A stretch of 64,000 nucleotides of DNA from Sipunculus nudus. Taxonomy: Eukaryota; Annelida; Sipuncula; Golfingiida; Sipunculidae. The notes under the pieces are model-generated. The model did not search any database. It worked only from the letters and a program-made list of their open reading frames with translations, and had not been told where the DNA came from. The DNA lies in contig JAPPUL010000095.1 in the NCBI GenBank assembly GCA_026874595.1, positions 1,917,501 through 1,981,500 of the forward strand, in the 5' to 3' direction. Within the stretch, counting starts at the first letter, position 1, and every line of letters begins with the position of its first letter. A program made the translations under genes and the position numbers. This document shows positions 46,035 through 55,536 of the stretch, piece by piece.

Positions 46035-46084
46035 AGACTTATTACTCCTATAATAATATACTAATATATTATTATTTATTAGCC

Positions 46085-46139
46085 ATATATTAATAAGTCT
46101 TGCTAAATCTTAGCGTTAATGGTATTCTAATAACCTTAT
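46085..46139. repeat. Degenerate copy of the ankyrin-cluster spacer
   Basis: The sequence around 46090-46130 (TATTAATAAGTCTTGC, AAATCTTAG, GGTATTCTAA) matches the spacers that follow copies B, C and D, but it is truncated. It marks the downstream edge of the duplicated array. Confidence 0.6.
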
Positions 46140-47094
46140 TTAACGTTTTGCTCCTTTTGATTTTAGGAGGGTAACAATGTCATTATGCCCTGCCTCGAGG
46201 GCATAAGATAAAGGAGTCTTGCCAGCTTCATCTTGTATTGCTTGTATTAACCTCTGCTCCGTTCTCTATTAATAGCTTAACCACATCATTATGCCTGTTC
46301 AAAGCAGCTGCATGTAAAGGAGTTCCGCCCCATTTAGTCTTTGCATTAACCTCTGCCCCTTTTTCTATTAATAGTTTAACCACATCTTTATGACCTTTAA
46401 GAGCAGCCGCAAATAAAGGAGTTCCGCCAAATATAATATCCCTTGCGTTAACATAAGCGCCTTTATCTATTAATAGCTTAACCACATCTTTATAACCTTT
46501 AAAAGTAGCTCTATGCAAAGGTGTAATACCTTTTTTATCCCTTGCATTAACAGATGCTCCTTTCTCTATTAATAGTTTAACCACATCTTTATGGCCCGAA
46601 AAAGCTGCCACAAATAAAGGGGTTCTACCTTTTTTATTCCTTGCATTAACAGATGCTCCTTTTTCTATTAATAGTTTGGTCACATCTTTATGGCCCCCAT
46701 AAGCTGCCATACTTAAAGGAGTTGTGCCAAATATAATATCCCTTGCATTAACTTCTGCACCGCTTTTTAGTAATAGCTTAGCTACCTCTTTATGACCTTG
46801 AACAACAGCCACATGTAAAGGGATTATACCATATTCATCTCTTGCATTAACTTCTGCTCCGCTTTTTAGTAATACCTTAATCTTATCTTTATAACCTGCA
46901 TTAGCAGCAAAATGTAAAGGAGTCCAACCTTCTTTATCCCTTGCATTAACTTCTGACCCTTTTTCTGATAAGTTTTTAACTCTCTCATAATCACCATTTG
47001 AGTTTGCCTTAATAAAAGAACTATCAACACAAGCACTCAAATACACAGAGAATAATAATAATATCACTATAATTAACCATATTTGCTTTTTCAT
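46140..47094 (-). pseudogene. Ankyrin-repeat lipoprotein A, frameshifted near its end
   Basis: The gene begins with a lipoprotein signal (YLSACVDS) shared by copies B and C, then seven ankyrin repeats in frame (GWTPLHFAANAGYKDKIKVL through GGTPLHAAALNRHND). At about 46230-46245 the frame shifts: in the original frame it ends with NTSNTR and a stop at 46228, while the last repeat (EAGKTPLSYALEAGHNDIV, ending SKGAKR at 46140) continues in another frame. A short duplicated AATACAAG unit sits at the break. The shorter product may still be made. Confidence 0.75.
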
Positions 47095-47280
47095 TTTAAT
47101 TCCCTCTTTAACAATAAGTTACCCTAGTAAAGTTAACAACCATTAAAAGATAAAGATAATTAATTGAATACTATTAATAAGTCTTGCTAAATCTTAGTAA
47201 TGGTATTCTAAATTAAAGAAGTATAAGCCAGCATTATAGACTAATATACTAACTCTATTAAAGCCGAGCCCCTTTTGACT
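47095..47280. repeat. Ankyrin-cluster spacer repeat, between A and B
   Basis: This spacer is nearly the same as those at 48293-48482 and 49894-50080, including the 3' codons of the downstream copy. It shows that gene plus spacer was duplicated as a unit. It should contain the promoter of copy A and any terminator of copy B. Confidence 0.85.
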
Positions 47281-48292
47281 TTAGGAGGCTAGCTAGCTCT
47301 TTATGGCCTTTAGTAATAGCATAAGATAAAGGTGTTGTGCCTTCTTTATTCCTTGCATTAACCTCTGCTCCGTTCTCTAGTAATACCTTAACCACTTCTT
47401 TATGTCCTTTAGAAGCTGCCACATGTAAAGGAGTCCAACCTTTTTTATCCCTTGCATTAACTTCTGCACCGCTTTTTAGTAATACCTTAACCTTATCTTT
47501 ATAACCTGCATAAGCAGCTACATGCAAAGGTGTTCTACCACCATATATATCCTTTGCATTTACTTCTGCTCCCCCCTCTATTAATAGTCTAGCTACATCA
47601 GGGCTAATAGCTATATGTAAAGGAGTAAAGCCCCCCTGGGTACTCCTAACAGATGCTCCGTTCTCTAGTAATAGCTTAACCACATCTTTATGATCTTTAA
47701 AAGTAGCTTTATGTAAAGGGGTCATACCTTTTTTATCCCTTGTATTAACTTCTGCTCCGCTTTTTAGTAATAGCTTAACCACATCATTATGCCTGTTCAA
47801 AGCAGCTGCATGTAAAGGAGTTCCGCCCCATTTAGTCTTTGCATTAACCTCTGCCCCTTTTTCTATTAATAGTTTAACCACATCTTTATGACCTTTAAGA
47901 GCAGCCGCATGTAAAGGAGTTCCGCCATATTTAATATCCCTTGCATTAACTTCTGCTCCGCTTTTTAGTAATAGCTTAACCACGTCTCCATGCCCGTTCA
48001 TAACAGCCCCATGTAAAGGAGTATCACCATTTGCATTCCTTGCATTAACTTCTGCTCCGCTTTTTAGTAATACCTTAATCTTATCTTTATAACCTGCATA
48101 AGCTGCTACATGCAAAGGTGTAATACCTTTTTTATCCCTTGCATTAACTTCTGACCCTTTTTCTGATAAGTTTTTAACTCTCTCATAATCACCATTTGAG
48201 TTTGCCTTAATAAAAGAACTATCAACACAAGCACTCAAATACACAGAGAATAATAATAATATCACTATAATTATCCATATTTGCTTTTTCAT
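47258..48292 (-). CDS. Ankyrin-repeat lipoprotein B
   Basis: The 344-residue protein has the shared lipoprotein signal with lipobox LSAC and about nine ankyrin units, one of them shortened (GGFTPLHIAISPDVARLL). It ends with TTPLSYAITKGHKELASLL and KSKGARL. Ankyrin stacks bind proteins, and the lipoprotein anchor places this one in an envelope membrane. Several units are nearly the same as units in A (GGTPLHAAALNRHND) and in C (GGFTPLHIAISPDVA), so it is a mosaic. Confidence 0.88.
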   Translation of the reverse strand: MKKQIWIIIVILLLFSVYLSACVDSSFIKANSNGDYERVKNLSEKGSEVNARDKKGITPLHVAAYAGYKDKIKVLLKSGAEVNARNANGDTPLHGAVMNGHGDVVKLLLKSGAEVNARDIKYGGTPLHAAALKGHKDVVKLLIEKGAEVNAKTKWGGTPLHAAALNRHNDVVKLLLKSGAEVNTRDKKGMTPLHKATFKDHKDVVKLLLENGASVRSTQGGFTPLHIAISPDVARLLIEGGAEVNAKDIYGGRTPLHVAAYAGYKDKVKVLLKSGAEVNARDKKGWTPLHVAASKGHKEVVKVLLENGAEVNARNKEGTTPLSYAITKGHKELASLLKSKGARL

Positions 48293-48482
48293 TTTAATTC
48301 CCTCTATAACAATAGATTAGTCCTAATAAAGATAACAAACGTTAAAAGATAAAACTAATTAATCTAATACTATTAATAAGTCTTGCTAAATCTTAGTAAT
48401 GGTATTCTAAATTAAAGAAGTATAAGCCAGCATTATAGACTAATATACTAACTCTATTAAAGCCGAGCCCCTTTTGACTTTA
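48293..48482. repeat. Ankyrin-cluster spacer repeat, between B and C
   Basis: The second copy of the spacer follows the same order as 47095-47280, with a few base changes in the part just before the start of copy B. Confidence 0.85.
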
Positions 48483-49893
48483 GTAGGCTAGCTAGCTCTT
48501 TATGGCCTTTAGTAATAGCATAAGATAAAGGAGTAAAGCCTTCTTTATTCCTTGCATTAACCTCTGCTCCGTTCTCTAGTAATACCTTAACCACTTCTTT
48601 ATGGCCTTTAGAAACTGCCACATGTAAAGGAGTCCAATCATATTCACCCCTTGCATTAATGTTTGCCCCTTTGTCTATCAACAGCTTAGCCACATTATGT
48701 CTATTTATCTCAGCAGCTACATGTAAAGGTGTTCTACCACCATATATATCCTTTGCATTTACTTCTGCTCCCCCCTCTATTAATAGTCTAGCTACATCAG
48801 GGCTAATAGCTATATGTAAAGGAGTAAAGCCCCCCTGGGTACTCCTAACAGATGCTCCGTTCTCTAGTAATAGCTTAACCACATCTTTATGATCTTTAAA
48901 AGTAGCTTTATGTAAAGGGGTCATACCTTTTTTATCCCTTGTATTAACTTCTGCTCCGCTTTTTAGTAATAGCTTAACCACGTCTCCATGCCCGTTCAAA
49001 GCTGCCATACTTAAAGGAGTATCACCATATTTAATATCCTTTGCATTTACTTCTGCTCCTTTTTCTATTAATACCTTAACCACATCTTTATGATCTTTAA
49101 AAGTAGCTTTATGTAAAGGTGTTGCACCTTTTTTATCCCTTGCATTAACCTCTGCGCCCTTCTCTATTAATAGTTTAACCACTTCTTTATGGCCCGCAAA
49201 AGCTGCCACAAATAAAGGAGTAAAGCCTTCTTTATTCCTTGCATTAACCTCTGCTCCGTTCTCTAGTAATAGCTTAACCACGTCTCCATGCCCGTTCAAA
49301 GCTGCCATACTTAAAGGAGTTGTCCCATATTTAATATCCCTTGCATTAGTATATGCTCCGCTTTTTAGTAATAACTTAACCACGTCTCCATGCCCGTTCA
49401 AAGCTCCCATATATAAAGGAGTCCTGCTCTTTACATCCCTTACATTAACCTCTGCTCCGCTTTTTAGTAATAGCTTAGTCACATCTTTATAGCCTTGAAC
49501 AACAGCCACATGTAAAGGAGTAAAGCCATATTTAATATCCCTTGCATTAACTTCTGCTCCGCTTTTTAGTAATAGCTTAACCACGTCTCCATGCCCGTTC
49601 ATAACAGCCCCATGTAAAGGAGTATCACCATTTGCATTCCTTGCATTAACTTCTGCTCCGCTTTTTAGTAATACCTTAATCTTATCTTTATAACCTGCAT
49701 TAGCAGCAAAATGTAAAGGAGTCCAACCTTCTTTATCCCTTGCATTAACTTCTGACCCTTTTTCTTTTAAGTTTTTAACTCTCTCATAATCACCATTTGA
49801 GTTTGCCTTAATAAAAGAGCTATCAACACAAGCACTCAAATACACAGAGAATAATAATAATATCACTATAATTAACCATATTTGCTTTTTCAT
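48457..49893 (-). CDS. Ankyrin-repeat lipoprotein C
   Basis: This 478-residue protein is the longest of the four, with the shared lipoprotein signal and about thirteen ankyrin units. Some units repeat within it (TPLSMAALNGHGDVVKLLL twice and HKATFKDHKDVVK twice). The C-terminus (SYAITKGHKELASLLKSKG) is the same as in B and D. It is probably an envelope-anchored protein-binding scaffold; no enzymatic domain is seen. Confidence 0.88.
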   Translation of the reverse strand: MKKQIWLIIVILLLFSVYLSACVDSSFIKANSNGDYERVKNLKEKGSEVNARDKEGWTPLHFAANAGYKDKIKVLLKSGAEVNARNANGDTPLHGAVMNGHGDVVKLLLKSGAEVNARDIKYGFTPLHVAVVQGYKDVTKLLLKSGAEVNVRDVKSRTPLYMGALNGHGDVVKLLLKSGAYTNARDIKYGTTPLSMAALNGHGDVVKLLLENGAEVNARNKEGFTPLFVAAFAGHKEVVKLLIEKGAEVNARDKKGATPLHKATFKDHKDVVKVLIEKGAEVNAKDIKYGDTPLSMAALNGHGDVVKLLLKSGAEVNTRDKKGMTPLHKATFKDHKDVVKLLLENGASVRSTQGGFTPLHIAISPDVARLLIEGGAEVNAKDIYGGRTPLHVAAEINRHNVAKLLIDKGANINARGEYDWTPLHVAVSKGHKEVVKVLLENGAEVNARNKEGFTPLSYAITKGHKELASLLKSKGARL

Positions 49894-50080
49894 TTTAATT
49901 CCCTCTTTAACAATAAGTTACCCTAGTAAAGTTAACAACCATTAAAAGATAAAGATAATTAATTGAATACTATTAATAAGTCTTGCTAAATCTTAGTAAT
50001 GGTATTCTAAATTAAAGAAGTATAAGCCAGCATTATAGACTAATATACTAACTCTATTAAAGCCGAGCCCCTTTTGACTT
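49894..50080. repeat. Ankyrin-cluster spacer repeat, between C and D
   Basis: The third copy of the spacer is practically the same as 47095-47280 and includes the 3' codons of copy D. Confidence 0.85.
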
Positions 50081-51298
50081 TAGTAGGCTAGCTAGCTCTT
50101 TATGGCCTTTAGTAATAGCATAAGATAAAGGTGTTGAGCCTTCTTTATTCCTTGCATTAACATTAGCTCCTTTTTCTATTAATACCTTAACCACTTCTTT
50201 ATGGCCTTTAGAAACTGCCACATGTAAAGGTGTTGCACCATCTTTAGTCTTTTCATTAACATTAGCTCCTTTTTCTATTAATACCTTAACCACTTCTTTA
50301 TGGCCCGCAAAAGCTGCCCCGTGTAAAGGTGTTGCACCATCTTTAGTCTTTTCATTAACATTAGCTCCTTTTTCTATTAATAGCTTAACCACTTCTTTAT
50401 GGCCCGCAAAAGCTGCCCCGTGTAAAGGTGTTGCACCATCTTTAGTCTTTTCATTAACATTAGCTCCTTTTTCTATTAATAGCTTAACCACTTCTTTATA
50501 ACCTTTAAAAGTAGCTCTATGCAAAGGAGTAATACCTTTTATATTCCTTACATTAACATTAGCTCCTTTTTCTATTAATACCTTAACCACTTCTTTATGG
50601 CCCGCAAAAGCTGCCCCGTGTAAAGGTGTTGCACCATCTTTAGTCTTTTCATTAACATTAGCTCCTTTTTCTATTAATACCTTAACCACTTCTTTATGGC
50701 CCGCAAAAGCTGCCCCGTGTAAAGGTGTTGCACCATCTTTAGTCTTTTCATTAACATTAGCTCCTTTTTCTATTAATACCTTAGCCACTTCTTTATGGCC
50801 CGCAAAAGCTGCCCCGTGTAAAGGTGTTGCACCATCTTTAGCCCTTGCATTAACCTCTGCTCCGCTCTTTAGTAATAGATTCGCTATCCCTTTATCATTG
50901 TTCAAAGATGCCCAATGTAATGGGGTTGAGCCTTCTTTATCCCTTGCATTAACAGATGCTCCTCCTTTTTTTATTAATACCTTAGCCACCTCTTTATAGC
51001 CTGAAACAGATGCCCAATGTAATGGGGTTGCACCTTCTTTAGTCTTTGCATTAGCATCTGCGCCTCTCTCGATTAATAGATTCGCTATCCTTTTATCATC
51101 TTTAAAAGATGCCCAATGTAATGGGGTTGCACCTTCTTTATCCCTTACATGCAAAGACCTTCCGCTTTTTATTAAGATTTTTACTCTCTTATAATCATCA
51201 GATTTGATCGCATCAATAAGTTCTTTATTAACTGAACCATACAAAAATACAGATAATATAAAGAACATGCCTAGAATTATACATACTTGCTTTTTCAT
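50057..51298 (-). CDS. Ankyrin-repeat secreted protein D
   Basis: The 413-residue protein has a different signal peptide (MKKQVCIILGMFFILSVFLY) with no lipobox Cys, so it is likely secreted or cleaved rather than lipidated. About eleven ankyrin units follow, and five are nearly the same 33-residue unit (DGATPLHGAAFAGHKEV). Its C-terminal repeat equals that of B and C. It is the most upstream gene in the cluster. Its leader contains a duplicated 21-base element at 51310-51351. Confidence 0.88.
   Translation of the reverse strand: MKKQVCIILGMFFILSVFLYGSVNKELIDAIKSDDYKRVKILIKSGRSLHVRDKEGATPLHWASFKDDKRIANLLIERGADANAKTKEGATPLHWASVSGYKEVAKVLIKKGGASVNARDKEGSTPLHWASLNNDKGIANLLLKSGAEVNARAKDGATPLHGAAFAGHKEVAKVLIEKGANVNEKTKDGATPLHGAAFAGHKEVVKVLIEKGANVNEKTKDGATPLHGAAFAGHKEVVKVLIEKGANVNVRNIKGITPLHRATFKGYKEVVKLLIEKGANVNEKTKDGATPLHGAAFAGHKEVVKLLIEKGANVNEKTKDGATPLHGAAFAGHKEVVKVLIEKGANVNEKTKDGATPLHVAVSKGHKEVVKVLIEKGANVNARNKEGSTPLSYAITKGHKELASLLKSKGARL
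50270..50860 (-). repeat. 99-bp tandem coding repeats in ankyrin gene D
   Basis: Successive 99-bp units coding for KDGATPLHGAAFAGHKEV-type repeats are practically the same at DNA level, interrupted by one HRATFKGYKEV unit. Near-identity shows recent expansion and predicts length variation between strains. Confidence 0.8.
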
Positions 51299-51627
51299 TT
51301 TAATTCCCTCGCTTTAATCTCCTCTTTACTCGCTTTAATCTCCTCTTTACTCTTCTCTCTAATTATACATACATTTGTTTGCATTTAGTTTTTATTTTAT
51401 AACTGTCTATTCATTGTATTGGATAGCATTAAATGTATATTATTAATACTATTAAAGCAGTTTATAATTAGATATGCTGTAATTTTTAAAAAGGTAATTA
51501 GCTTTTTAATGCTTAGTGGATTATTATAAGTTAGTGGATTATTATAATATGATACCTTATTTAACTATTTATTAAAGAAGCAATGTTAGAGCTATAGAGT
51601 AATAAGATAAGGGAAGAATCGAAGAAT
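51299..51627. promoter_or_regulatory. Divergent region between ankyrin D and the NtrC-type regulator
   Basis: No gene is seen in these 329 bases. Two 21-base direct repeats (51310-51330 and 51331-51351) lie in the ankyrin D leader; on the minus strand each carries an AAAGAGGAGA Shine-Dalgarno-like core. A minus-strand TATAAT -10 lies at 51362-51367. Towards the regulator, a 17-base element (TTAGTGGATTATTATAA) repeats at 51513-51529 and 51531-51547 and may be an operator or promoter duplication. Confidence 0.5.
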
Positions 51628-53007
51628 ATGACAAAGAATGTTTTAGTAATAGATGACGATTATAAGATAAGATTGTTGATAAGGAGTATTCTTGAACAGG
51701 AGACAAAAGAGTACAAAGTTTACGAGGCTGCTAATTGGCAAAATACATTAAAGCTCTTAAAGAAACTAAAAATAGATGTAGTTTTATTAGATGTATGCCT
51801 GCCTCAAACAAGTGGTATAGAGATATTAAGGATGCTAAAGGATGAGCACAAATTTATAGAGGTTATACTAATATCTGGTTATGGGACTATAGATTTAGCA
51901 GTAAAGAGTATTAAAGAGGGAGCTTTTGATTTTATTAGTAAACCATTTAGCAATGAAAAGCTTTTAACTATTTTAGCTAATGCCTTTAAGTTAAAGGCGC
52001 TTAAGGAGGAAAATGATTTCTTGAAGGGGAAGGTAGAAGAGGAGCGTATAGATTTTATAGGTAATGGCAAAGCTATACAAGATATAAATGAGCAATTAGA
52101 GCAAGCCTCAAAAACAGACGCTTGGATATTCATAAGCGGTGAAAGCGGGACAGGAAAGGAAGTGGCAGCGCAAAGGATACACTACAATTCAAAGCGCTGG
52201 CAAAAGCCGTTTATAAAGTTGAATTGTGCATCATTTAATGACGAACTAATAGAAAGTGAATTATTTGGTCATGAGAAGGGAGCATTTACAGGAGCAATAA
52301 GCACAAAGAAAGGCCAACTTGAGCTTGCAAATGAAGGGACGTTATTCTTAGATGAAGTAACGGATATAAGTTTAAGTACGCAAGCAAAGTTGCTTAGAAT
52401 CTTACAAGACATGGAGCTAAAGCCTCTTGGAGGGACAAAAAGCCTAAGAATAGATATAAGGGTAATATCTTCAACAAGTAAGGATATAGCTGAGGAGATA
52501 AAACGAGGAACTTTCAGAGAGGATTTATATTACCGACTAAACGTAATACCAATCCAGATGCCAAAGTTAAAAGATCGTAAAACAGATATAATACCTCTAA
52601 TGGAATATTACTTAAAAGTGTTTGCCAAACAAAATAATGTAAAACCGAAGATATTGAAAAAAAGCGCAATAGATATACTTGAAAGACATAGTTGGAAAGG
52701 TAATGTGCGAGAGTTAAAAAACCTAGCACAAAGGCTTTCTATATTGATAGAGAGCGAAGATATATATGGAGAGGCGATAAAGTTGAATATACTAATGCCG
52801 CAAGAGAAGTTACAAGAAAGCATATCAGATCCGTATGAACAAAAGACATTAAAGGAAGCAAAGGAAGCGTTTGAAAGGCTTTATCTTTATAAGAAATTAA
52901 AAGATAATGGTATGAATATATCAAAAACGGCAAATAATCTGTGCATTGAACGAAGTAATCTGCATAAGAAAATAAAGAAATATAATCTAGAAAATATAAA
53001 GATATAG
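51628..53007 (+). CDS. Sigma-54-dependent response regulator (NtrC family)
   Basis: The 459-residue protein has a receiver domain (1-120: acidic pocket DDD near 9-11, phospho-acceptor Asp in VVLLDVCLPQ, LISGYG, SKPF), an AAA+ domain (about 140-370: Walker A GESGTGKE, sigma-54 contact loop GAFTGA, FLDEV, FREDLYYRLNVI) and a C-terminal Fis-type HTH (ISKTANNLCIERSNLHKKI). It activates transcription with RpoN, whose gene is at 62.0 kb. No kinase gene is adjacent; the TPR protein with a kinase-like ATPase at 15.9 kb is a possible but unproven partner. Confidence 0.94.
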   Translation: MTKNVLVIDDDYKIRLLIRSILEQETKEYKVYEAANWQNTLKLLKKLKIDVVLLDVCLPQTSGIEILRMLKDEHKFIEVILISGYGTIDLAVKSIKEGAFDFISKPFSNEKLLTILANAFKLKALKEENDFLKGKVEEERIDFIGNGKAIQDINEQLEQASKTDAWIFISGESGTGKEVAAQRIHYNSKRWQKPFIKLNCASFNDELIESELFGHEKGAFTGAISTKKGQLELANEGTLFLDEVTDISLSTQAKLLRILQDMELKPLGGTKSLRIDIRVISSTSKDIAEEIKRGTFREDLYYRLNVIPIQMPKLKDRKTDIIPLMEYYLKVFAKQNNVKPKILKKSAIDILERHSWKGNVRELKNLAQRLSILIESEDIYGEAIKLNILMPQEKLQESISDPYEQKTLKEAKEAFERLYLYKKLKDNGMNISKTANNLCIERSNLHKKIKKYNLENIKI

Positions 53008-53044
53008 AGAATGTAGAAAAATATAGGAAGGGGGAACGCTTGAA

Positions 53045-54817
53045 ATGCTACCAGAAGAGGTCCAAAAGAGATTAGAAGAATGGCTTAAATATGACGACTT
53101 TACTAAACTAGAACTTCAAAAACTCTTAGAAGAAAATAATGAAAAAGAACTAATAGACAGATTTTATAAAGAGCTTGAATTTGGAACTGGCGGTTTACGT
53201 GGTATTATGGGGATGGGAACAAACCGTATGAATATATATACGGTAGGAGGAGTTGCGCAAGGGATAGCGAATTATATTGCAAAAGAGTCAGGGGATATAA
53301 AAGGGTGCAAGGTGGTTATAGCCTATGACTCACGACACAACTCAAGAGAATTTGCCTTAAGGTCGGCACAAATATTTGCATCAAATGGTCTAAAGGTATA
53401 TGTGTTTAAAGAGTTAACACCAACACCGATACTATCGTATGGGATAAGGGACTTAGGAGCTCATGCAGGAGTTATGGTAACAGCGAGTCACAATCCGCCA
53501 GAGTATAATGGTTATAAAGTATATTATACTGATGGGGCACAAGTCTTATCCCCTCACGATATAGGGATAATAGAAGAAATAAAGAAGATAAGGCGCCTTG
53601 ATGATATAAAAGTATTGTCAGAAGAAGCGTGCATGGAAAAGGGATTAATTGAGTATTTGGATTCAAGTTATAATGCAGGATATTATAAAAAGGTGTGGAG
53701 GATGTCGTTAAATGGAGCTGATCTTAAGGATGTACTTGAGAATGATGTAAGTGTGGTATTTACTCCATTACATGGGGCATCGAATATAGCAATGCAAGAG
53801 ACACTAAGCGGGTTTGGGTTAAGGAATTTGTATGTAGTAAAAGAACAAGAGCAACCGGATGGAGATTTTCCGACAGTAGAATATCCGAATCCTGAGGAAG
53901 GGGCGGCATTATCGATGGGAATAAGTCTTGGAAAGGAGAAGGGAGCAGACATAGTACTTGCCTCAGATCCTGATGGTGATAGGCTAGGGGTTGCGGTAAA
54001 CGCTGGGGAGGGTGATTTCAAACTACTAAACGGGAATCAATTTGGAATAATATGCGTATACTATATCTTGAGTGAACAAAAGCGGCAAGGTCAGCTTAAA
54101 TCGAATGGGTTGATATTAAAGACAGTAGTAACAACGCCAATTATTGATGTAATATGTAAGGATTTTGGGATATATGTAGAAGATGTTTTGACCGGTTTTA
54201 AATATATAGCACAGCGCGTATATGAGTATCATGACATAGGCAAAAGAGAGGAACGTGAGTTTATATTTGGCTTTGAGGAGAGTTATGGCTATAATTTTGG
54301 AGATTTTGTAAGAGATAAAGATTCTATAATGGCAGGTTTACTTGCACTTGAGATAACGGCTTATTGCAAAAAGAAAGGACAGACCTTACTTGATTATTTA
54401 GATAGAATATACAAGCGTTATGGATATTATTTTGAGAGTCAAAAGTCGATAACACTAAAAGGGAAGGAGGGAGTAGAAAAGATAAATAAGATAATGAGTG
54501 TTTTCCGAGATGAACCACCTAAGATGCTAATGGATTGTGAGCTTATTAAGATACGGGATATAAAGAATAGTAAACTAGTTGATCTAAAAATGGGAGAGGA
54601 AAAGGAAATAAGTTTGCCAAAGAGCAATGTATTAAGTTTTTATTATGATAATGGACTTGAACTAACTTTAAGACCAAGCGGAACTGAACCAAAGCTAAAA
54701 TTCTATTTTAGTTATAAAAGGAAAGGAGAAGATTTAGAGTGTGTAAAAAGAGAAGTTGAAGAAAAGGTAAGGGAATATAGTGTTAGAATTATGGAGTTGG
54801 TAGATAATATAATATGA
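53045..54817 (+). CDS. Phosphoglucomutase / phosphomannomutase
   Basis: The 590-residue alpha-D-phosphohexomutase has the four domains of the PgcA/PGM2 type. The catalytic serine loop is VTASHNPPEYNGYK, the metal-binding loop is SDPDGDRLGV, the sugar loop GFEESYGY, and the C-terminal phosphate site RPSGTEPKLKFYF. It interconverts glucose-6-phosphate and glucose-1-phosphate, feeding glgC. It lies 37 bases after the sigma-54 regulator and may be co-transcribed with it. Confidence 0.94.
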   Translation: MLPEEVQKRLEEWLKYDDFTKLELQKLLEENNEKELIDRFYKELEFGTGGLRGIMGMGTNRMNIYTVGGVAQGIANYIAKESGDIKGCKVVIAYDSRHNSREFALRSAQIFASNGLKVYVFKELTPTPILSYGIRDLGAHAGVMVTASHNPPEYNGYKVYYTDGAQVLSPHDIGIIEEIKKIRRLDDIKVLSEEACMEKGLIEYLDSSYNAGYYKKVWRMSLNGADLKDVLENDVSVVFTPLHGASNIAMQETLSGFGLRNLYVVKEQEQPDGDFPTVEYPNPEEGAALSMGISLGKEKGADIVLASDPDGDRLGVAVNAGEGDFKLLNGNQFGIICVYYILSEQKRQGQLKSNGLILKTVVTTPIIDVICKDFGIYVEDVLTGFKYIAQRVYEYHDIGKREEREFIFGFEESYGYNFGDFVRDKDSIMAGLLALEITAYCKKKGQTLLDYLDRIYKRYGYYFESQKSITLKGKEGVEKINKIMSVFRDEPPKMLMDCELIKIRDIKNSKLVDLKMGEEKEISLPKSNVLSFYYDNGLELTLRPSGTEPKLKFYFSYKRKGEDLECVKREVEEKVREYSVRIMELVDNII

Positions 54818-54851
54818 TATAAAACATATAAAATGCTTTGAGGCCTATAAA

Positions 54852-55505
54852 GTGGAGACAAAAAAACAAATAGAGAAGCAAATAGAGAAGACGAAGGAAG
54901 CAGATTTCTTCAAACAAAGCGACATACCATACTTTAATAGAGATTATAAGAAAGCAAGATATTTATGCCGTAAAGCACTTAGTATAAACTTTAGTTATAA
55001 ACCGGCCTATTTAAGGCTTGGAAATATATCAACAGCCTTGAATGAGTACGATAAGGCATTTGAATATTACAAACAATATATATATTTCAGTAAAGAGTCA
55101 AAGGATAAAGAAGGACTTCTAAGGGGTTACAATTTATTAGGCAACTCGCACTCAAAGCATAATAATTTAGAAGAGGCGTTAAAATATTATAATCTATCGT
55201 TATATTTAGCAAAGAAGTATAATAGGGCAGAGGCGATAAGTAATAGTTATAATAATATGGCACTTGCGTATCGGCAAACGAAAGATTACAAGAAAGGAGT
55301 GTATTATTATAAGCTAGCACTAAAAAATACGTTAAAAGGCCCTAAAAAGGCATTACATCTAGCGTATTATTATTTCAACATGGCAATACTTTATAAAGAG
55401 AAAAGGAATTATTTTGTTGCAAATATATATCTAAGGAAGTTCAAGAAGCTAGAAAGAGAGTTAAAAAGACAAAATATAGATTTAAAGGAGGGGATAGGGT
55501 TATAG
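54852..55505 (+). CDS. Cytosolic TPR protein
   Basis: The 217-residue protein begins with GTG and has about five tetratricopeptide units (KKARYLCRKALSINFSYKPA, GNISTALNEYDKAFEYYKQY, NLLGNSHSKHNNLEEALKYY, NNMALAYRQTKDYKKGVYYY, and a final YFNMAILYKEKRNYFVANIY). No signal peptide or other domain is seen. It lies 34 bases after the phosphomutase gene and converges with folC. Confidence 0.75.
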   Translation: METKKQIEKQIEKTKEADFFKQSDIPYFNRDYKKARYLCRKALSINFSYKPAYLRLGNISTALNEYDKAFEYYKQYIYFSKESKDKEGLLRGYNLLGNSHSKHNNLEEALKYYNLSLYLAKKYNRAEAISNSYNNMALAYRQTKDYKKGVYYYKLALKNTLKGPKKALHLAYYYFNMAILYKEKRNYFVANIYLRKFKKLERELKRQNIDLKEGIGL

Positions 55506-55536
55506 AGGACTTATAGAGGACTTAAGGTGTTTAGAT

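Noticed and set aside
46140-51298. Regular spaced repeats that could look like a CRISPR array
   Set aside because: The 99-bp period is in coding frame and translates to ankyrin repeats; there are no short identical repeats with unique spacers and no cas genes.
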